Part shown: positions 44,145-53,105 of the stretch, one piece after another | How the letters are laid out: every line of letters begins with the position of its first letter | How positions within the stretch are numbered: position 1 is the stretch's first letter | Origin: Pseudoalteromonas luteoviolacea | GTDB taxonomy: Bacteria; Pseudomonadota; Gammaproteobacteria; Enterobacterales; Alteromonadaceae | Reading direction: 5' to 3' | Assembly (NCBI RefSeq): GCF_001750165.1 | Contig: NZ_CP015411.1 | Span: 453,501 to 517,500, forward strand | Length of the DNA: 64,000 nt | The notes under the pieces: generated by a model | Databases searched by the model: none | What the model was told of the DNA's origin: nothing | Seen by the model: the letters and a program-made list of their open reading frames with translations, nothing else | Position numbers and translations under genes: made by a program

Positions 44145-45041
44145 ATGGAATTACAAATACAGCAGTTACAGAAAATATTACAAGGGTTGCCCCACGCAAA
44201 GCTTAGCCGTGCAGTGGTGTTCTTAGCTGTTGTATATATTGCATTTTTATTGTCCCAACTATTTTGGTTACTCTTCCCTAAACCCGACTCTACACCACTT
44301 AGTATCACACCGAATCAATCGCAAAGCGCTTCGCAGACGGTCAGTAGTGCATCTATTTTAGCGCAGCATATATTTGGTAAGGCAAATGAAAAGCCAAAAG
44401 AGGTTGAGAAGCCAAAACCGGTGATTTCCAATGCGCCTGAGACACGCTTGAATGTGAAACTTACTGGTATTGTTGCTGTTAGTAAAAATGACAGTGCAGG
44501 TCTTGCGATTATCGACTCGCAAGGACGACAAGAAACTTATTTAGTGCAAGATGTGATTAAGGGCACGCGAGCAAAGCTTGCGCAAGTACTTCCTGATCGC
44601 GTTATTTTAGATGTAAGCGGACGCTTCGAGACCTTAATGTTAGATGGTCTTGACTTTACACAACAAGTCGCAATGCCAACAACGCCTAAACGCAGTGCAG
44701 CGCCGAAAGAAAATAGAATTAGTGAAAGCACGCGCTCAGAGCTCGCACAACGTCGCCAAGAGCTCCTTAATGAACCTGGCAAATTGTTTGATTATATAAG
44801 AATTTCACCAGAACGTCGCAATGGTCAACTTGTTGGTTATCGGTTACGTCCTGGAAAAGATCCTGAACTTTTCAAAAAGATGGGTCTCAAAAATAACGAT
44901 CTGGCCATTGCGATAAATGGTTATCAACTCACGGATATGAAACAGGCTATGACGGCGATGAACGAACTCAGAGAGAGTACGGATGCCAACATAACTATCG
45001 AGCGCGACGGCCGCACTTTAGATGTGCAATTCAGCCTGTAA
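44145..45041 (+). CDS. gspC: type II secretion protein GspC
   Basis: The protein has 298 aa. A short cytoplasmic N-terminus and one membrane helix (about 25-45, AVVFLAVVYIAFLLSQLFWLLF) precede the periplasmic homology region (TRLNVKLTGIVAVSKNDSAGLAIID...EIYLVQD-like), which contacts GspD N0. The C-terminal PDZ-like domain has GQLVGYRLRPGKDPELFKKMGLKNNDLAIAINGYQLTD. It links the inner-membrane platform to the secretin and may recruit substrates. First gene of the gspCDEFGHIJKLMN operon. Confidence 0.95.
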   Translation: MELQIQQLQKILQGLPHAKLSRAVVFLAVVYIAFLLSQLFWLLFPKPDSTPLSITPNQSQSASQTVSSASILAQHIFGKANEKPKEVEKPKPVISNAPETRLNVKLTGIVAVSKNDSAGLAIIDSQGRQETYLVQDVIKGTRAKLAQVLPDRVILDVSGRFETLMLDGLDFTQQVAMPTTPKRSAAPKENRISESTRSELAQRRQELLNEPGKLFDYIRISPERRNGQLVGYRLRPGKDPELFKKMGLKNNDLAIAINGYQLTDMKQAMTAMNELRESTDANITIERDGRTLDVQFSL

Positions 45042-45069
45042 AAGACACTAATTTTGGAGTTTAAGAATA

Positions 45070-47130
45070 ATGGGTAGAAAGCTACACCTCACAAGAATCA
45101 GAAAAGGGTTAGCTAAATATGCAGCTCTGTTGTTTGCGGCTGGATTGTCATTGTCTGTGTCTGCGGTTGAATATGCGGCCAACTTTAAGGGTACTGACAT
45201 CAATGAGTTTATTCTCATTGTGGGTAAGACCCTTAATAAAACGATCATTATAGATCCAAATGTACGCGGCAATATCAATGTACGTAGTTTCGAGTTAATG
45301 GATGAAGAACTATATTATCAGTTCTTCTTAAGTGTATTAGAGGTGTACGGCTACTCTGTAGTTGAAATGCCAAATGGCATCATGAAAGTTGTACGTAGTT
45401 CTGACGCTAAAAAAGCCAACGTGCCGCTCGTTAATGATAATCGTGAAGGCGATGGCGATGTGATGATCACACGCGTTGTTGAAGTCAAGAATGTATCAGT
45501 ACAGGAATTAGGCCCACTCATACGTCAGTTTAGTGACCAAAAAGATGGTGGTCACGTTACCAACTTTAACTCAGCTAACGTCATGATGTTGACTGGTCAT
45601 GCGGCCTCTGTAAATCGCTTAGTGAGTATCATCAAGTCGGTTGACCAAGCGGGTGATCAGCGAGTTGATATTGTTAGATTAAAGCATGCAACTGCGGATG
45701 ACGTGGTTCAAGTTGTAGAGAAAATTTATAAAGATACTGGCAAAGGTCGAGTGCCTGAATTTTTAATTCCTAAAATTGTTGCGGATGGCAGAACCAACAG
45801 CGTGGTTGTGAGTGGCGAAAGCCAAGCGCGTAACAAAGCGATTGAGTTGATCAAACGTCTTGACGATGAATTAGAAAACCAAGGCAACACACAAGTCTTT
45901 TACTTAGATTATGCAAAAGCTGAAGACTTGGTTAAAGTGCTACAAGGCGTAAGTAAAACTTTGCAAGAAGAAGCGCAAGGGGCAGGAAAATCGACCCGCT
46001 CTCGCAGTAGTAACCGCAATGAGACAAGTATCGAAGCGCATGATGAAACCAATTCATTGGTTATCACAGCGCAGCCAGATACTATGCGTTCGTTGGCAAA
46101 TGTTATTGAAAAGTTAGATGTTCGCCGTGCGCAAGTTTTAGTTGAAGCGATTGTTGTTGAAGTTCTCGAAGGGGATGGTATCAACTTTGGCCTGCAGTGG
46201 ATCACAGAGCAAGGTGGTATGCTGCAGTTCAACAATGGCACCACGGTGCCTGTTGGTTCATTGGCTGTGGCAGCAGAGCAAGCCCGTGACAAAACCATTA
46301 AAAGAACCGTTACAGGTGATGATGCGCAGCTAAATGATTTTGAAGAAACCGTTGAAGGTGACTTAAATGCACTAGGTCAGTTGCTTGGCGGAGTAAATGG
46401 TCTAGCGGCCGGGGTCGTTAAAAATGACTGGGGTGCTATTATCCAGGCTGTGGCGACAGATACGAACTCGAATATTCTAGCAACGCCTTCTGTAACCACC
46501 ATGGATAATGAAGAAGCGTCTATGATTGTTGGTCAAGAAGTCCCTATTATCACAGGCTCTGCAGCCGGCGAAAATAACTCCAACCCATTCCAGACGGTTG
46601 ACCGTCAAGAAGTAGGTATCAAGCTGAAAGTGACACCACAGATCAATGATGGAACCGCGGTTCAATTAACGATTGAGCAAGAAGTATCGAGTGTAAGTGG
46701 TGCGACAGCGGTCGACATTTCTGTAAATAAACGTGCAATTAATACAACGGTGATTGCCGATGATGGTGGCATGGTTATTCTTGGTGGTCTAATCGATGAA
46801 GATGTACAAGAAAGTGTGTCTAAAGTACCTCTGTTAGGTGATATTCCTATTTTAGGTCACTTATTTAAGTCGACGAATACCAGCAAACGTAAGCGTAATT
46901 TATTGGTATTCATTCGCCCGACTATTGTGCGTGATAGCCGTAGCATGAATGAATTAAGCCATGCGAAATACAAATTTATTCGCAACGAACAGATTAAAAA
47001 GCATGATGATGGTATTGATTTAATGCCATTTGAAGACGCGCCAGTATTGCCTGAGTGGAATGATGCCATGGTATTACCACCAACTTATGAGCAGTACTTA
47101 AATGAGCAAAACGAGAATAAAGATGACTGA
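45070..47130 (+). CDS. gspD: type II secretion outer-membrane secretin GspD
   Basis: The protein has 686 aa. A signal peptide (KYAALLFAAGLSLSVSAVEYA) leads to the N0 domain (NFKGTDINEFILIVGKTLNKTIIIDPNVRG), then N1-N3 ring-building repeats (VVEVKNVSVQELGPLIRQFSD, LKHATADDVVQVVEKIY, FYLDYAKAEDLVKVLQ). The secretin core has VLVEAIVVEVLEGDGINFGLQW and VPLLGDIPILGHLFKST. Pentadecamers form the outer-membrane channel. The tail after about 630 may bind a pilotin. The stop overlaps gspE by 8 bp. Confidence 0.97.
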   Translation: MGRKLHLTRIRKGLAKYAALLFAAGLSLSVSAVEYAANFKGTDINEFILIVGKTLNKTIIIDPNVRGNINVRSFELMDEELYYQFFLSVLEVYGYSVVEMPNGIMKVVRSSDAKKANVPLVNDNREGDGDVMITRVVEVKNVSVQELGPLIRQFSDQKDGGHVTNFNSANVMMLTGHAASVNRLVSIIKSVDQAGDQRVDIVRLKHATADDVVQVVEKIYKDTGKGRVPEFLIPKIVADGRTNSVVVSGESQARNKAIELIKRLDDELENQGNTQVFYLDYAKAEDLVKVLQGVSKTLQEEAQGAGKSTRSRSSNRNETSIEAHDETNSLVITAQPDTMRSLANVIEKLDVRRAQVLVEAIVVEVLEGDGINFGLQWITEQGGMLQFNNGTTVPVGSLAVAAEQARDKTIKRTVTGDDAQLNDFEETVEGDLNALGQLLGGVNGLAAGVVKNDWGAIIQAVATDTNSNILATPSVTTMDNEEASMIVGQEVPIITGSAAGENNSNPFQTVDRQEVGIKLKVTPQINDGTAVQLTIEQEVSSVSGATAVDISVNKRAINTTVIADDGGMVILGGLIDEDVQESVSKVPLLGDIPILGHLFKSTNTSKRKRNLLVFIRPTIVRDSRSMNELSHAKYKFIRNEQIKKHDDGIDLMPFEDAPVLPEWNDAMVLPPTYEQYLNEQNENKDD

Positions 47131-48682
47131 AGCAAGCATGAGTGTTGTTGAGGCGCCAGTTGAAACAGAAGCGGCCACGGCCGCGACTGATGAGGCGCTT
47201 GAAGGGCAGCATGCTCAGCTGCGTTTGCCGTTCTCTTTTGCGCGCCGAGAAGGTATATTGCTAAGTGATGATCCAAAAGGGCTAAAAGTCTTCCATAAAG
47301 GGGATGTATCATTAGAGGCGTTACTTGAAGTGCGCCGAGTTTCTGGTGGTGGCTTTACGATTGAAGTCATTGATGAAGAGAAGTTTGAGCTCTTGCTAGA
47401 AGCCGCCTATCAGCGTGACAGTTCTGAAACTCAGCAAATGATGGAAGATATCGGCAATGAAGTCGATCTTTTCTCTTTGGCTGAAGAAATGCCTCAAACT
47501 GAAGACTTGTTGGCAGCCGATGATGATGCACCAATCATTAAATTGATTAACGCCATGCTCAGTGAGGCTATCAAAGAAGGTGCGTCTGATATTCATATCG
47601 AAACATTCGAAGCGGATTTAGTTATTCGTTTTCGTGTAGATGGTGTATTGAAAGAAGTCCTTAAGCCAAATCGAAAGTTATCTTCGCTGCTGGTTTCTCG
47701 TATCAAAGTAATGGCCAAATTGGACATTGCAGAAAAGCGTGTGCCACAGGATGGTCGTATCAGCTTAAGAATTGCAGGTCGCGCAGTTGATGTGCGTGTA
47801 TCGACTATGCCATCAAGCTTTGGTGAGCGGGTGGTATTGCGTCTACTTGATAAAAACAACGCGAGACTGAACTTAGAAGATTTAGGAATGACTGAGCGAA
47901 ATCGCGAGTTGTTCTCAGAGATTATCGCAAAGCCACATGGCATTATCTTGGTTACGGGACCGACAGGTTCTGGTAAAAGTACCACCTTGTATGCAGGCAT
48001 GACGCAGATAAACTCCAAAGACCGAAATATCCTGACGGTTGAAGATCCAATTGAATACGAAATCCCTGGTATTGGTCAAACTCAGGTCAATCCGAAAGTT
48101 GATATGACCTTTGCGCGAGGGTTACGAGCGATCCTTCGTCAAGATCCGGATGTTGTGATGGTCGGTGAGATCCGTGACTTAGAGACTGGGCAAATAGCTG
48201 TTCAAGCCTCATTAACGGGTCACTTAGTCATGTCGACACTGCATACAAATACGGCGTCGGGTGCGATAACGCGTATGGAAGATATGGGGGTTGAACCTTT
48301 CTTGCTTTCATCATCGCTACTCGGTGTTTTATCGCAGCGTCTTGTACGAACACTTTGCCCAAGCTGTAAAGAGCCTCATCTGGCAGATGAGCGAGAGTGT
48401 GAATTACTGGGCGTTGAAAAAGATTCGCAAACGACTATTTATCGCGCTGTAGGCTGTGAGGAATGTAACTTTAACGGTTACAAGGGCCGGACCGGTATTC
48501 ATGAGTTACTCGTTGTTGACGAGCATATTCGCGAGCTTATCCATAATGGTAAAGGTGAACAGGCGGTTGAAAAGTATATCCGTCAATTTAGCCCGAGTAT
48601 TCGCCAAGATGGCTGTTCACGTGTTCTAGTGGGACAAACAACGCTAGAAGAAGTGATGCGAGTGACACGTGAGGAAGGATAA
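47123..48682 (+). CDS. gspE: type II secretion ATPase GspE
   Basis: The protein has 519 aa. The N-terminal GspL-binding region (LRLPFSFARREGILL) precedes the ATPase core: Walker A GPTGSGKST from about residue 279, Asp box TVEDPIEYEI, Walker B LRAILRQDPDVVMVGEIRD, and His box GHLVMSTLHTN. A zinc-binding tetra-Cys element follows (CPSCKEPH and CEECNFNGYKG). It powers pseudopilus assembly. I start at the ATG at 47123, overlapping gspD; a second in-frame ATG at 47138 is possible. Confidence 0.97.
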   Translation: MTEASMSVVEAPVETEAATAATDEALEGQHAQLRLPFSFARREGILLSDDPKGLKVFHKGDVSLEALLEVRRVSGGGFTIEVIDEEKFELLLEAAYQRDSSETQQMMEDIGNEVDLFSLAEEMPQTEDLLAADDDAPIIKLINAMLSEAIKEGASDIHIETFEADLVIRFRVDGVLKEVLKPNRKLSSLLVSRIKVMAKLDIAEKRVPQDGRISLRIAGRAVDVRVSTMPSSFGERVVLRLLDKNNARLNLEDLGMTERNRELFSEIIAKPHGIILVTGPTGSGKSTTLYAGMTQINSKDRNILTVEDPIEYEIPGIGQTQVNPKVDMTFARGLRAILRQDPDVVMVGEIRDLETGQIAVQASLTGHLVMSTLHTNTASGAITRMEDMGVEPFLLSSSLLGVLSQRLVRTLCPSCKEPHLADERECELLGVEKDSQTTIYRAVGCEECNFNGYKGRTGIHELLVVDEHIRELIHNGKGEQAVEKYIRQFSPSIRQDGCSRVLVGQTTLEEVMRVTREEG

Positions 48683-49908
48683 TGGCGGCGTTTGAATATC
48701 GTGCCTTGGATGCAAAAGGCAAGGAAAAAAAAGGCATTTTAGAAGCCGACACAGCCAAACAAGTTAGACAAATGTTGCGCGAAAAGGCGATGATGCCTTT
48801 AGAGGTTGAACCCGCAGCGGAAAAGGAGAAGTCACAAGCCAGTGGCGGTTTTACCTTATCACGCGGCTACAAGCCTTCAGTGAGTGACATTGCGCTGATC
48901 ACACGTCAGCTTGCGACTTTGATCCAATCTTCATTACCAGTAGAGGCGGCAGTTATGGCTGTAGCTGAACAGTGTGAAAAACCACGCTTAAAGCGCATGC
49001 TAATGGCTGTGCGGTCCAAAGTTGTGGAGGGTTATACGCTTGCTGATGGGATGTCTGATTTTCCACATGTTTTTGACAATTTATACCGCTCAATGGTTGC
49101 GGCTGGAGAAAAGTCAGGTCATCTTGATGAAGTATTGAATCGTCTGGCTGACTACACTGAGCAGCGCCAACATATGCGCAGTCAAATAACGCAAGCCATG
49201 GTTTACCCAATGATTTTGGTGGTTTTTGCCATCGCAATTGTGACCGTGTTACTCGGAACGGTTGTACCAGAGATTTTAAAAACGTTTGAAAAGTCGAATC
49301 AAGTGTTACCTTGGACGACTGAATGGGTGCTGGCTGCGAGTAATTTCGTGCAAGATTATTGGATGCAAACAACGATTGCAATGGGAGGCTTAATTGCCGC
49401 TATTCAGCAAACGTTAAAGAGCCCTAAAGCACGCTTTTGGTTCGATACCAAATTATTGCAATTACCTGGTATTGGAAAAATCAGTCGGGGTATTAACACT
49501 GCCCGTTTTGCAAGAACGCTTAGTATTTTATCATCCAGCGCAGTCCCTTTGCTTGAGGGGATGAAGATATCTGGGCAGGTATTGGAAAATGAGAAAATTA
49601 AAGCGGCTGTGGCTGAAGCGGCAACTCATGTCAGCGAAGGGGCAAGCCTAAAAGCTGCGTTACATCAAACAAAATTATTTCCGCCAATGATGCTACATAT
49701 GATTGCCAGTGGTGAAAAGTCTGGAGAGTTGGAGCAGATGTTAGAGCGTGCTGCCAATAACCAAGACAGGGAGTTTGAAAGTATGGTAAGTGTTTCACTT
49801 AAGCTACTTGAACCGGCGATGATTGCCAGTATGGCATTAATTGTACTCTTCATCGTTATGGCAATACTCCAACCTATTATGGCAATGAACAAAGCAATTG
49901 GTTTGTAG
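48682..49908 (+). CDS. gspF: type II secretion platform protein GspF
   Basis: The protein has 408 aa. Two GspF repeats are visible: LITRQLATLIQSSLPVEAAVMAVAEQ in the first and TARFARTLSILSSSAVPLLEGMKISG in the second. Three membrane segments are predicted, including MVYPMILVVFAIAIVTVLLGTVV and MIASMALIVLFIVMAILQPI. It forms the inner-membrane platform driven by GspE. Its start overlaps the gspE stop (TAATG). Confidence 0.97.
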   Translation: MAAFEYRALDAKGKEKKGILEADTAKQVRQMLREKAMMPLEVEPAAEKEKSQASGGFTLSRGYKPSVSDIALITRQLATLIQSSLPVEAAVMAVAEQCEKPRLKRMLMAVRSKVVEGYTLADGMSDFPHVFDNLYRSMVAAGEKSGHLDEVLNRLADYTEQRQHMRSQITQAMVYPMILVVFAIAIVTVLLGTVVPEILKTFEKSNQVLPWTTEWVLAASNFVQDYWMQTTIAMGGLIAAIQQTLKSPKARFWFDTKLLQLPGIGKISRGINTARFARTLSILSSSAVPLLEGMKISGQVLENEKIKAAVAEAATHVSEGASLKAALHQTKLFPPMMLHMIASGEKSGELEQMLERAANNQDREFESMVSVSLKLLEPAMIASMALIVLFIVMAILQPIMAMNKAIGL

Positions 49909-49981
49909 TCAATATATTTAAAGATAAACACACTGGACTACACGCACGTGTAGCCAATGCAACAGCATAGAGGTATAAATT

Positions 49982-50407
49982 GTGAAGAAACAGTCTGGTT
50001 TTTCATTACTAGAAGTAATGGTGGTACTGGTTATCATCGGTATGATCTTGTCAATTGTGGCACCAAATATCATGGGTAACCAAGAGCAAGCTGCCATCGA
50101 TAAAGCAAGCCTTGATATCACGCAAATTGAAAGCGCGATGAAAATTTATAAACTACAAAACAAGCGTTACCCGACGACAGAGCAGGGCTTAGAGGCGTTG
50201 GTAGAGAAAACGACCATAGACCCTGTGCCAAAGCGCTTCCCAGATGGTGGATTTATCAATGAGCTGCCACTGGATCCTTGGGATAATCCATATCAGTTAG
50301 TGAGCCCTGGTGAAATTGGTAAAATTGATATTTTTTCAATGGGTCCTGATGGCGAAGTAGGTACCGAAGATGATATCGGTAACTGGAGAGATGAAGAAGA
50401 GCGCTAA
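49982..50407 (+). CDS. gspG: type II secretion major pseudopilin GspG
   Basis: The protein has 141 aa, starting with GTG preceded by GAGGT. The prepilin site is KKQSG/FSLLEVMVVLVIIGMILSIV, with Glu5 of the mature protein. KRYPTTEQGLEALVEK, LDPWDNPYQLVSPGE and GPDGEVGTEDDIGNW match the calcium-binding C-terminal loop of GspG. It polymerises into the pseudopilus after cleavage and methylation by PilD. The stop overlaps the gspH start. Confidence 0.98.
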   Translation: MKKQSGFSLLEVMVVLVIIGMILSIVAPNIMGNQEQAAIDKASLDITQIESAMKIYKLQNKRYPTTEQGLEALVEKTTIDPVPKRFPDGGFINELPLDPWDNPYQLVSPGEIGKIDIFSMGPDGEVGTEDDIGNWRDEEER

Positions 50408-51009
50408 TGTCGTTACCCGTGAAATACTCAACTCAAAAGCTGCGTAGATCTCGAGGGTTTAGCCTAATCGAGATCTTAGTTGTTCTCCTGATCATTGGTT
50501 TCTCTATTCGAATTGTGACCTTCACCGTAGGTGAAAGTGACGAGGAGTTGTTGGAAAAAGAAGCTTTGAAGCTGCATGGTATTGTGAATCTGGCATCAGA
50601 ATTTGCGGTACTGAATCAGGTCGAGTTGGGTCTTCACTTGGATAGAGACACAATAGAGTTTTTGGTCTTCGACGGTGAGCAGTGGACCACTTTCGAAGCC
50701 GAAGAGCTTTACAAGCCGATTGAGTATACTGAAGACTACAAAGTTGAATTGACCTTAGAAGATCTTTCTTGGTCACAAGATAATTTACTTGAGCAATCGA
50801 ATTGGCAAGAAATAATGGGCTCTGGTGATGATGATAATTTGTTAGAGCTTAAAAAGAAGAAAATACCACAAGTACTTATTTTATCATCTGGTGAAGTGAG
50901 TGCTTTCCAAATTTCCCTTGAATTGGCACAAGCATCAGAACCTGTTTACTACATTGAAGGTGAGTTTATGGCGCCAGTTAAGCTTCGTCGGGAGCCTGAG
51001 TATGATTAA
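50407..51009 (+). CDS. gspH: type II secretion minor pseudopilin GspH
   Basis: The protein has 200 aa. The prepilin signal is RRSRG/FSLIEILVVLLIIGFSIRI, with Glu5 present. The C-terminal part is beta-rich (VELGLHLDRDTIEFLVFDGEQW and PQVLILSSGEVSAFQI) as in GspH. It is probably near the pseudopilus tip or shaft transition. It overlaps gspI by 8 bp. Confidence 0.94.
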   Translation: MSLPVKYSTQKLRRSRGFSLIEILVVLLIIGFSIRIVTFTVGESDEELLEKEALKLHGIVNLASEFAVLNQVELGLHLDRDTIEFLVFDGEQWTTFEAEELYKPIEYTEDYKVELTLEDLSWSQDNLLEQSNWQEIMGSGDDDNLLELKKKKIPQVLILSSGEVSAFQISLELAQASEPVYYIEGEFMAPVKLRREPEYD

Positions 51010-51388
51010 GCGAACACAAACAGGATTTACCCTCTTAGAAGTGATGGTTGCCATGGGAATATGTGCGGTAGCTGGAATTGCGGCTTTACAAGCCACAGGC
51101 TCACATATCAATCATATGAGCACGATTGAGCAGCAAACTTATGCCGCATGGGTTGCGGAGAATCAGATGGTGATGGCGCGAGCTAAAGCCAGTGGTGGTA
51201 AATGGAATGGAAAAAATTCAGACAGTGGTGATGAAGAGTTTGCTGGTCAGACTTGGTACTGGAGCCAAAAAGTAGAAAAGACAGCGGATGCTGAGTTTGT
51301 GAAACTGACAATAGAAGTGTTTGAAGATGAAAAGCGAGAACATTCGCTCTATGACTTAACCACTTTTATGCACAAGGGTAAAAAGTAA
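51002..51388 (+). CDS. gspI: type II secretion minor pseudopilin GspI
   Basis: The protein has 128 aa. The prepilin signal is KRTQTG/FTLLEVMVAMGICAVAGIAAL, with Glu5. WVAENQMVMARAK is the family motif after the helix. It initiates the pseudopilus tip with GspJ and GspK. I start at the ATG at 51002 inside the end of gspH; the longer open frame from 50900 is not supported. Confidence 0.95.
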   Translation: MIKRTQTGFTLLEVMVAMGICAVAGIAALQATGSHINHMSTIEQQTYAAWVAENQMVMARAKASGGKWNGKNSDSGDEEFAGQTWYWSQKVEKTADAEFVKLTIEVFEDEKREHSLYDLTTFMHKGKK

Positions 51389-52128
51389 TGATATCTATCA
51401 GGCGCAAACAAGTTGGCTTTACCCTGCTCGAGGTGATGGTTGCGCTGGTTATTTTGGCTTTTATCGTTACCGCGTCGCATCAAATTCTGGACACCTCCAT
51501 TATGGCCAAAGAGGCATCAGATGAAACCATTGCTGAGTTAGAAGGGCTTCAGACTACTTTCCGATTGATGGATCAAGACTTCAATCAAATGACTAAGCGC
51601 GAAGTGCGAAATGAAGCTGGTGATTTTAGTCCAACATATATCATCCATGGTCGTTACGCTTTAGAAAGTCAGTATGACGGTATTGCTTTTATTCGAGATG
51701 GGTGGACTAACCCAGTAAGTCTTTTACCACGCTCTGAACTTCAGGGCGTAGGCTATCGGGTAAAAGAAGATAAACTAGAACGTATTTATCGCGTGTATGT
51801 CGATGAATTAGATGGTTCAGAACCTCGAGCTCAGGTGCTATTGGATAATGTCGAAGAACTCAAATTCGAGTTTTTAGATGATAAGCAAAAATGGCAAGAT
51901 AGTTGGCAGCTCAAAGCGTTGCCGTTGGCTGTTGCAGTGACGGTTCAAAGACAAGACTCTGAGCCTCTGAGACGCACCTTCTTGACTCCAGGTGATGGTA
52001 AAGTACAACAAGCAAAAGCGGCACAAAGTAATGGCAATAACGTGTCTAATGGGTTAGATGACGGACTCAATCGCGGTGGCAATAATAATTCAGGCGATAA
52101 TGTCAACCAGCGTGGAGGGAAGCCATGA
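51388..52128 (+). CDS. gspJ: type II secretion minor pseudopilin GspJ
   Basis: The protein has 246 aa. The prepilin signal is RKQVG/FTLLEVMVALVILAFIVTAS, with Glu5. RLMDQDFNQMTKREVR and GVGYRVKEDKLERIYR fit GspJ. The C-terminal 40 residues are low-complexity, rich in Asn, Gly and Gln (SNGNNVSNGLDDG...RGGNNNSGDN), an extension beyond the usual length of about 200 aa. It forms part of the tip complex. Confidence 0.95.
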   Translation: MISIRRKQVGFTLLEVMVALVILAFIVTASHQILDTSIMAKEASDETIAELEGLQTTFRLMDQDFNQMTKREVRNEAGDFSPTYIIHGRYALESQYDGIAFIRDGWTNPVSLLPRSELQGVGYRVKEDKLERIYRVYVDELDGSEPRAQVLLDNVEELKFEFLDDKQKWQDSWQLKALPLAVAVTVQRQDSEPLRRTFLTPGDGKVQQAKAAQSNGNNVSNGLDDGLNRGGNNNSGDNVNQRGGKP

Positions 52129-53105
52129 GAAAGCAACAAGGTGCAGCGTTAATAATCGTTTTATTTATTGTTGCATTGGCTGCAAGCTTGGCCGCTGAAA
52201 TGTCATCATCACTAATGGTACAGGTACAAAAGGCTGCGAATATTCAAACGCATCAACAAGCTAAATGGTACAGCTATGGCACAGAAGAGCTGGTAAAAAA
52301 AGTCTTGTTGGAAAGTCGTAAAGATGATCCTGATAAAGTTCATTTAGGCCAGCCATGGGCGATAGATGAGGTGCCTTACCCCGTCGATCACGGCACTTTA
52401 AGTGGTAAAATTACTGACTTACAAGCGTGCTTAAATCTTAATGCGTTGAGAGCACCAAAAGAGCAAAATGCCAAAAGCACGGATACCAACCCCGCGCACA
52501 GAGCTCTATTAGAGTTACTTAAAAATATTGAGGATTTACCTGCGCAAGAGAGTGAAGAGGCAATGGCTGACAGTGTCTATGATTGGTTGGATGAAGACAG
52601 CATTACATACCGCTCTGGTGCCGAGGAAGATGAATACATGTCTAGGCAGATGCCCTATATGACAGCAAATAATTTAATGGCGTCTGAAAGTGAATTAAGA
52701 GTGATCAAGGGGTTTAACCCGTTGGTCATGGAAAAGTTATTACCCTATGTGTGTGTCATTCCTGGTAGTACGGATTTGGCTATCAATGTGAATACGGTAT
52801 TGCCCGAGCAAGCATTGTTGTTGAGTGCATTGTTAGATGGGCTGAGCCTGTCTGGTGCTGAAGCCGTCATAGCCGCTCGCCCAGAAGAAGGATTTGATAA
52901 CTTGCAGGATTTCTTTTCAGAAGTAAAAAATCAAGGTGCTCAGGATACTAAAAAAGCTGAGAAAATTTTCACAATAACAAGCAATTATTTTAAGTTGCGT
53001 GCTAAGGCGTCGTTTGATGAGCGGTTGTTTAAGATGACCTCAATACTCGAAATAAAAGACGGTCGAGCAACTGTGTTGGCACGCAAGTTTGGAGGCGTTC
53101 AGTGA
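52125..53105 (+). CDS. gspK: type II secretion tip pseudopilin GspK
   Basis: The protein has 326 aa. The prepilin-like signal is KQQG/AALIIVLFIVALAASLA, lacking Glu5 as expected for GspK, the tip protein. A large globular domain follows with YDWLDEDSITYRSGAEEDEYMSRQMPYMTAN, and a SAM-like helical insert (GLSLSGAEAVIAARPEEGFDNLQDFF). It overlaps gspJ and gspL by 4 bp each. Confidence 0.96.
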   Translation: MRKQQGAALIIVLFIVALAASLAAEMSSSLMVQVQKAANIQTHQQAKWYSYGTEELVKKVLLESRKDDPDKVHLGQPWAIDEVPYPVDHGTLSGKITDLQACLNLNALRAPKEQNAKSTDTNPAHRALLELLKNIEDLPAQESEEAMADSVYDWLDEDSITYRSGAEEDEYMSRQMPYMTANNLMASESELRVIKGFNPLVMEKLLPYVCVIPGSTDLAINVNTVLPEQALLLSALLDGLSLSGAEAVIAARPEEGFDNLQDFFSEVKNQGAQDTKKAEKIFTITSNYFKLRAKASFDERLFKMTSILEIKDGRATVLARKFGGVQ

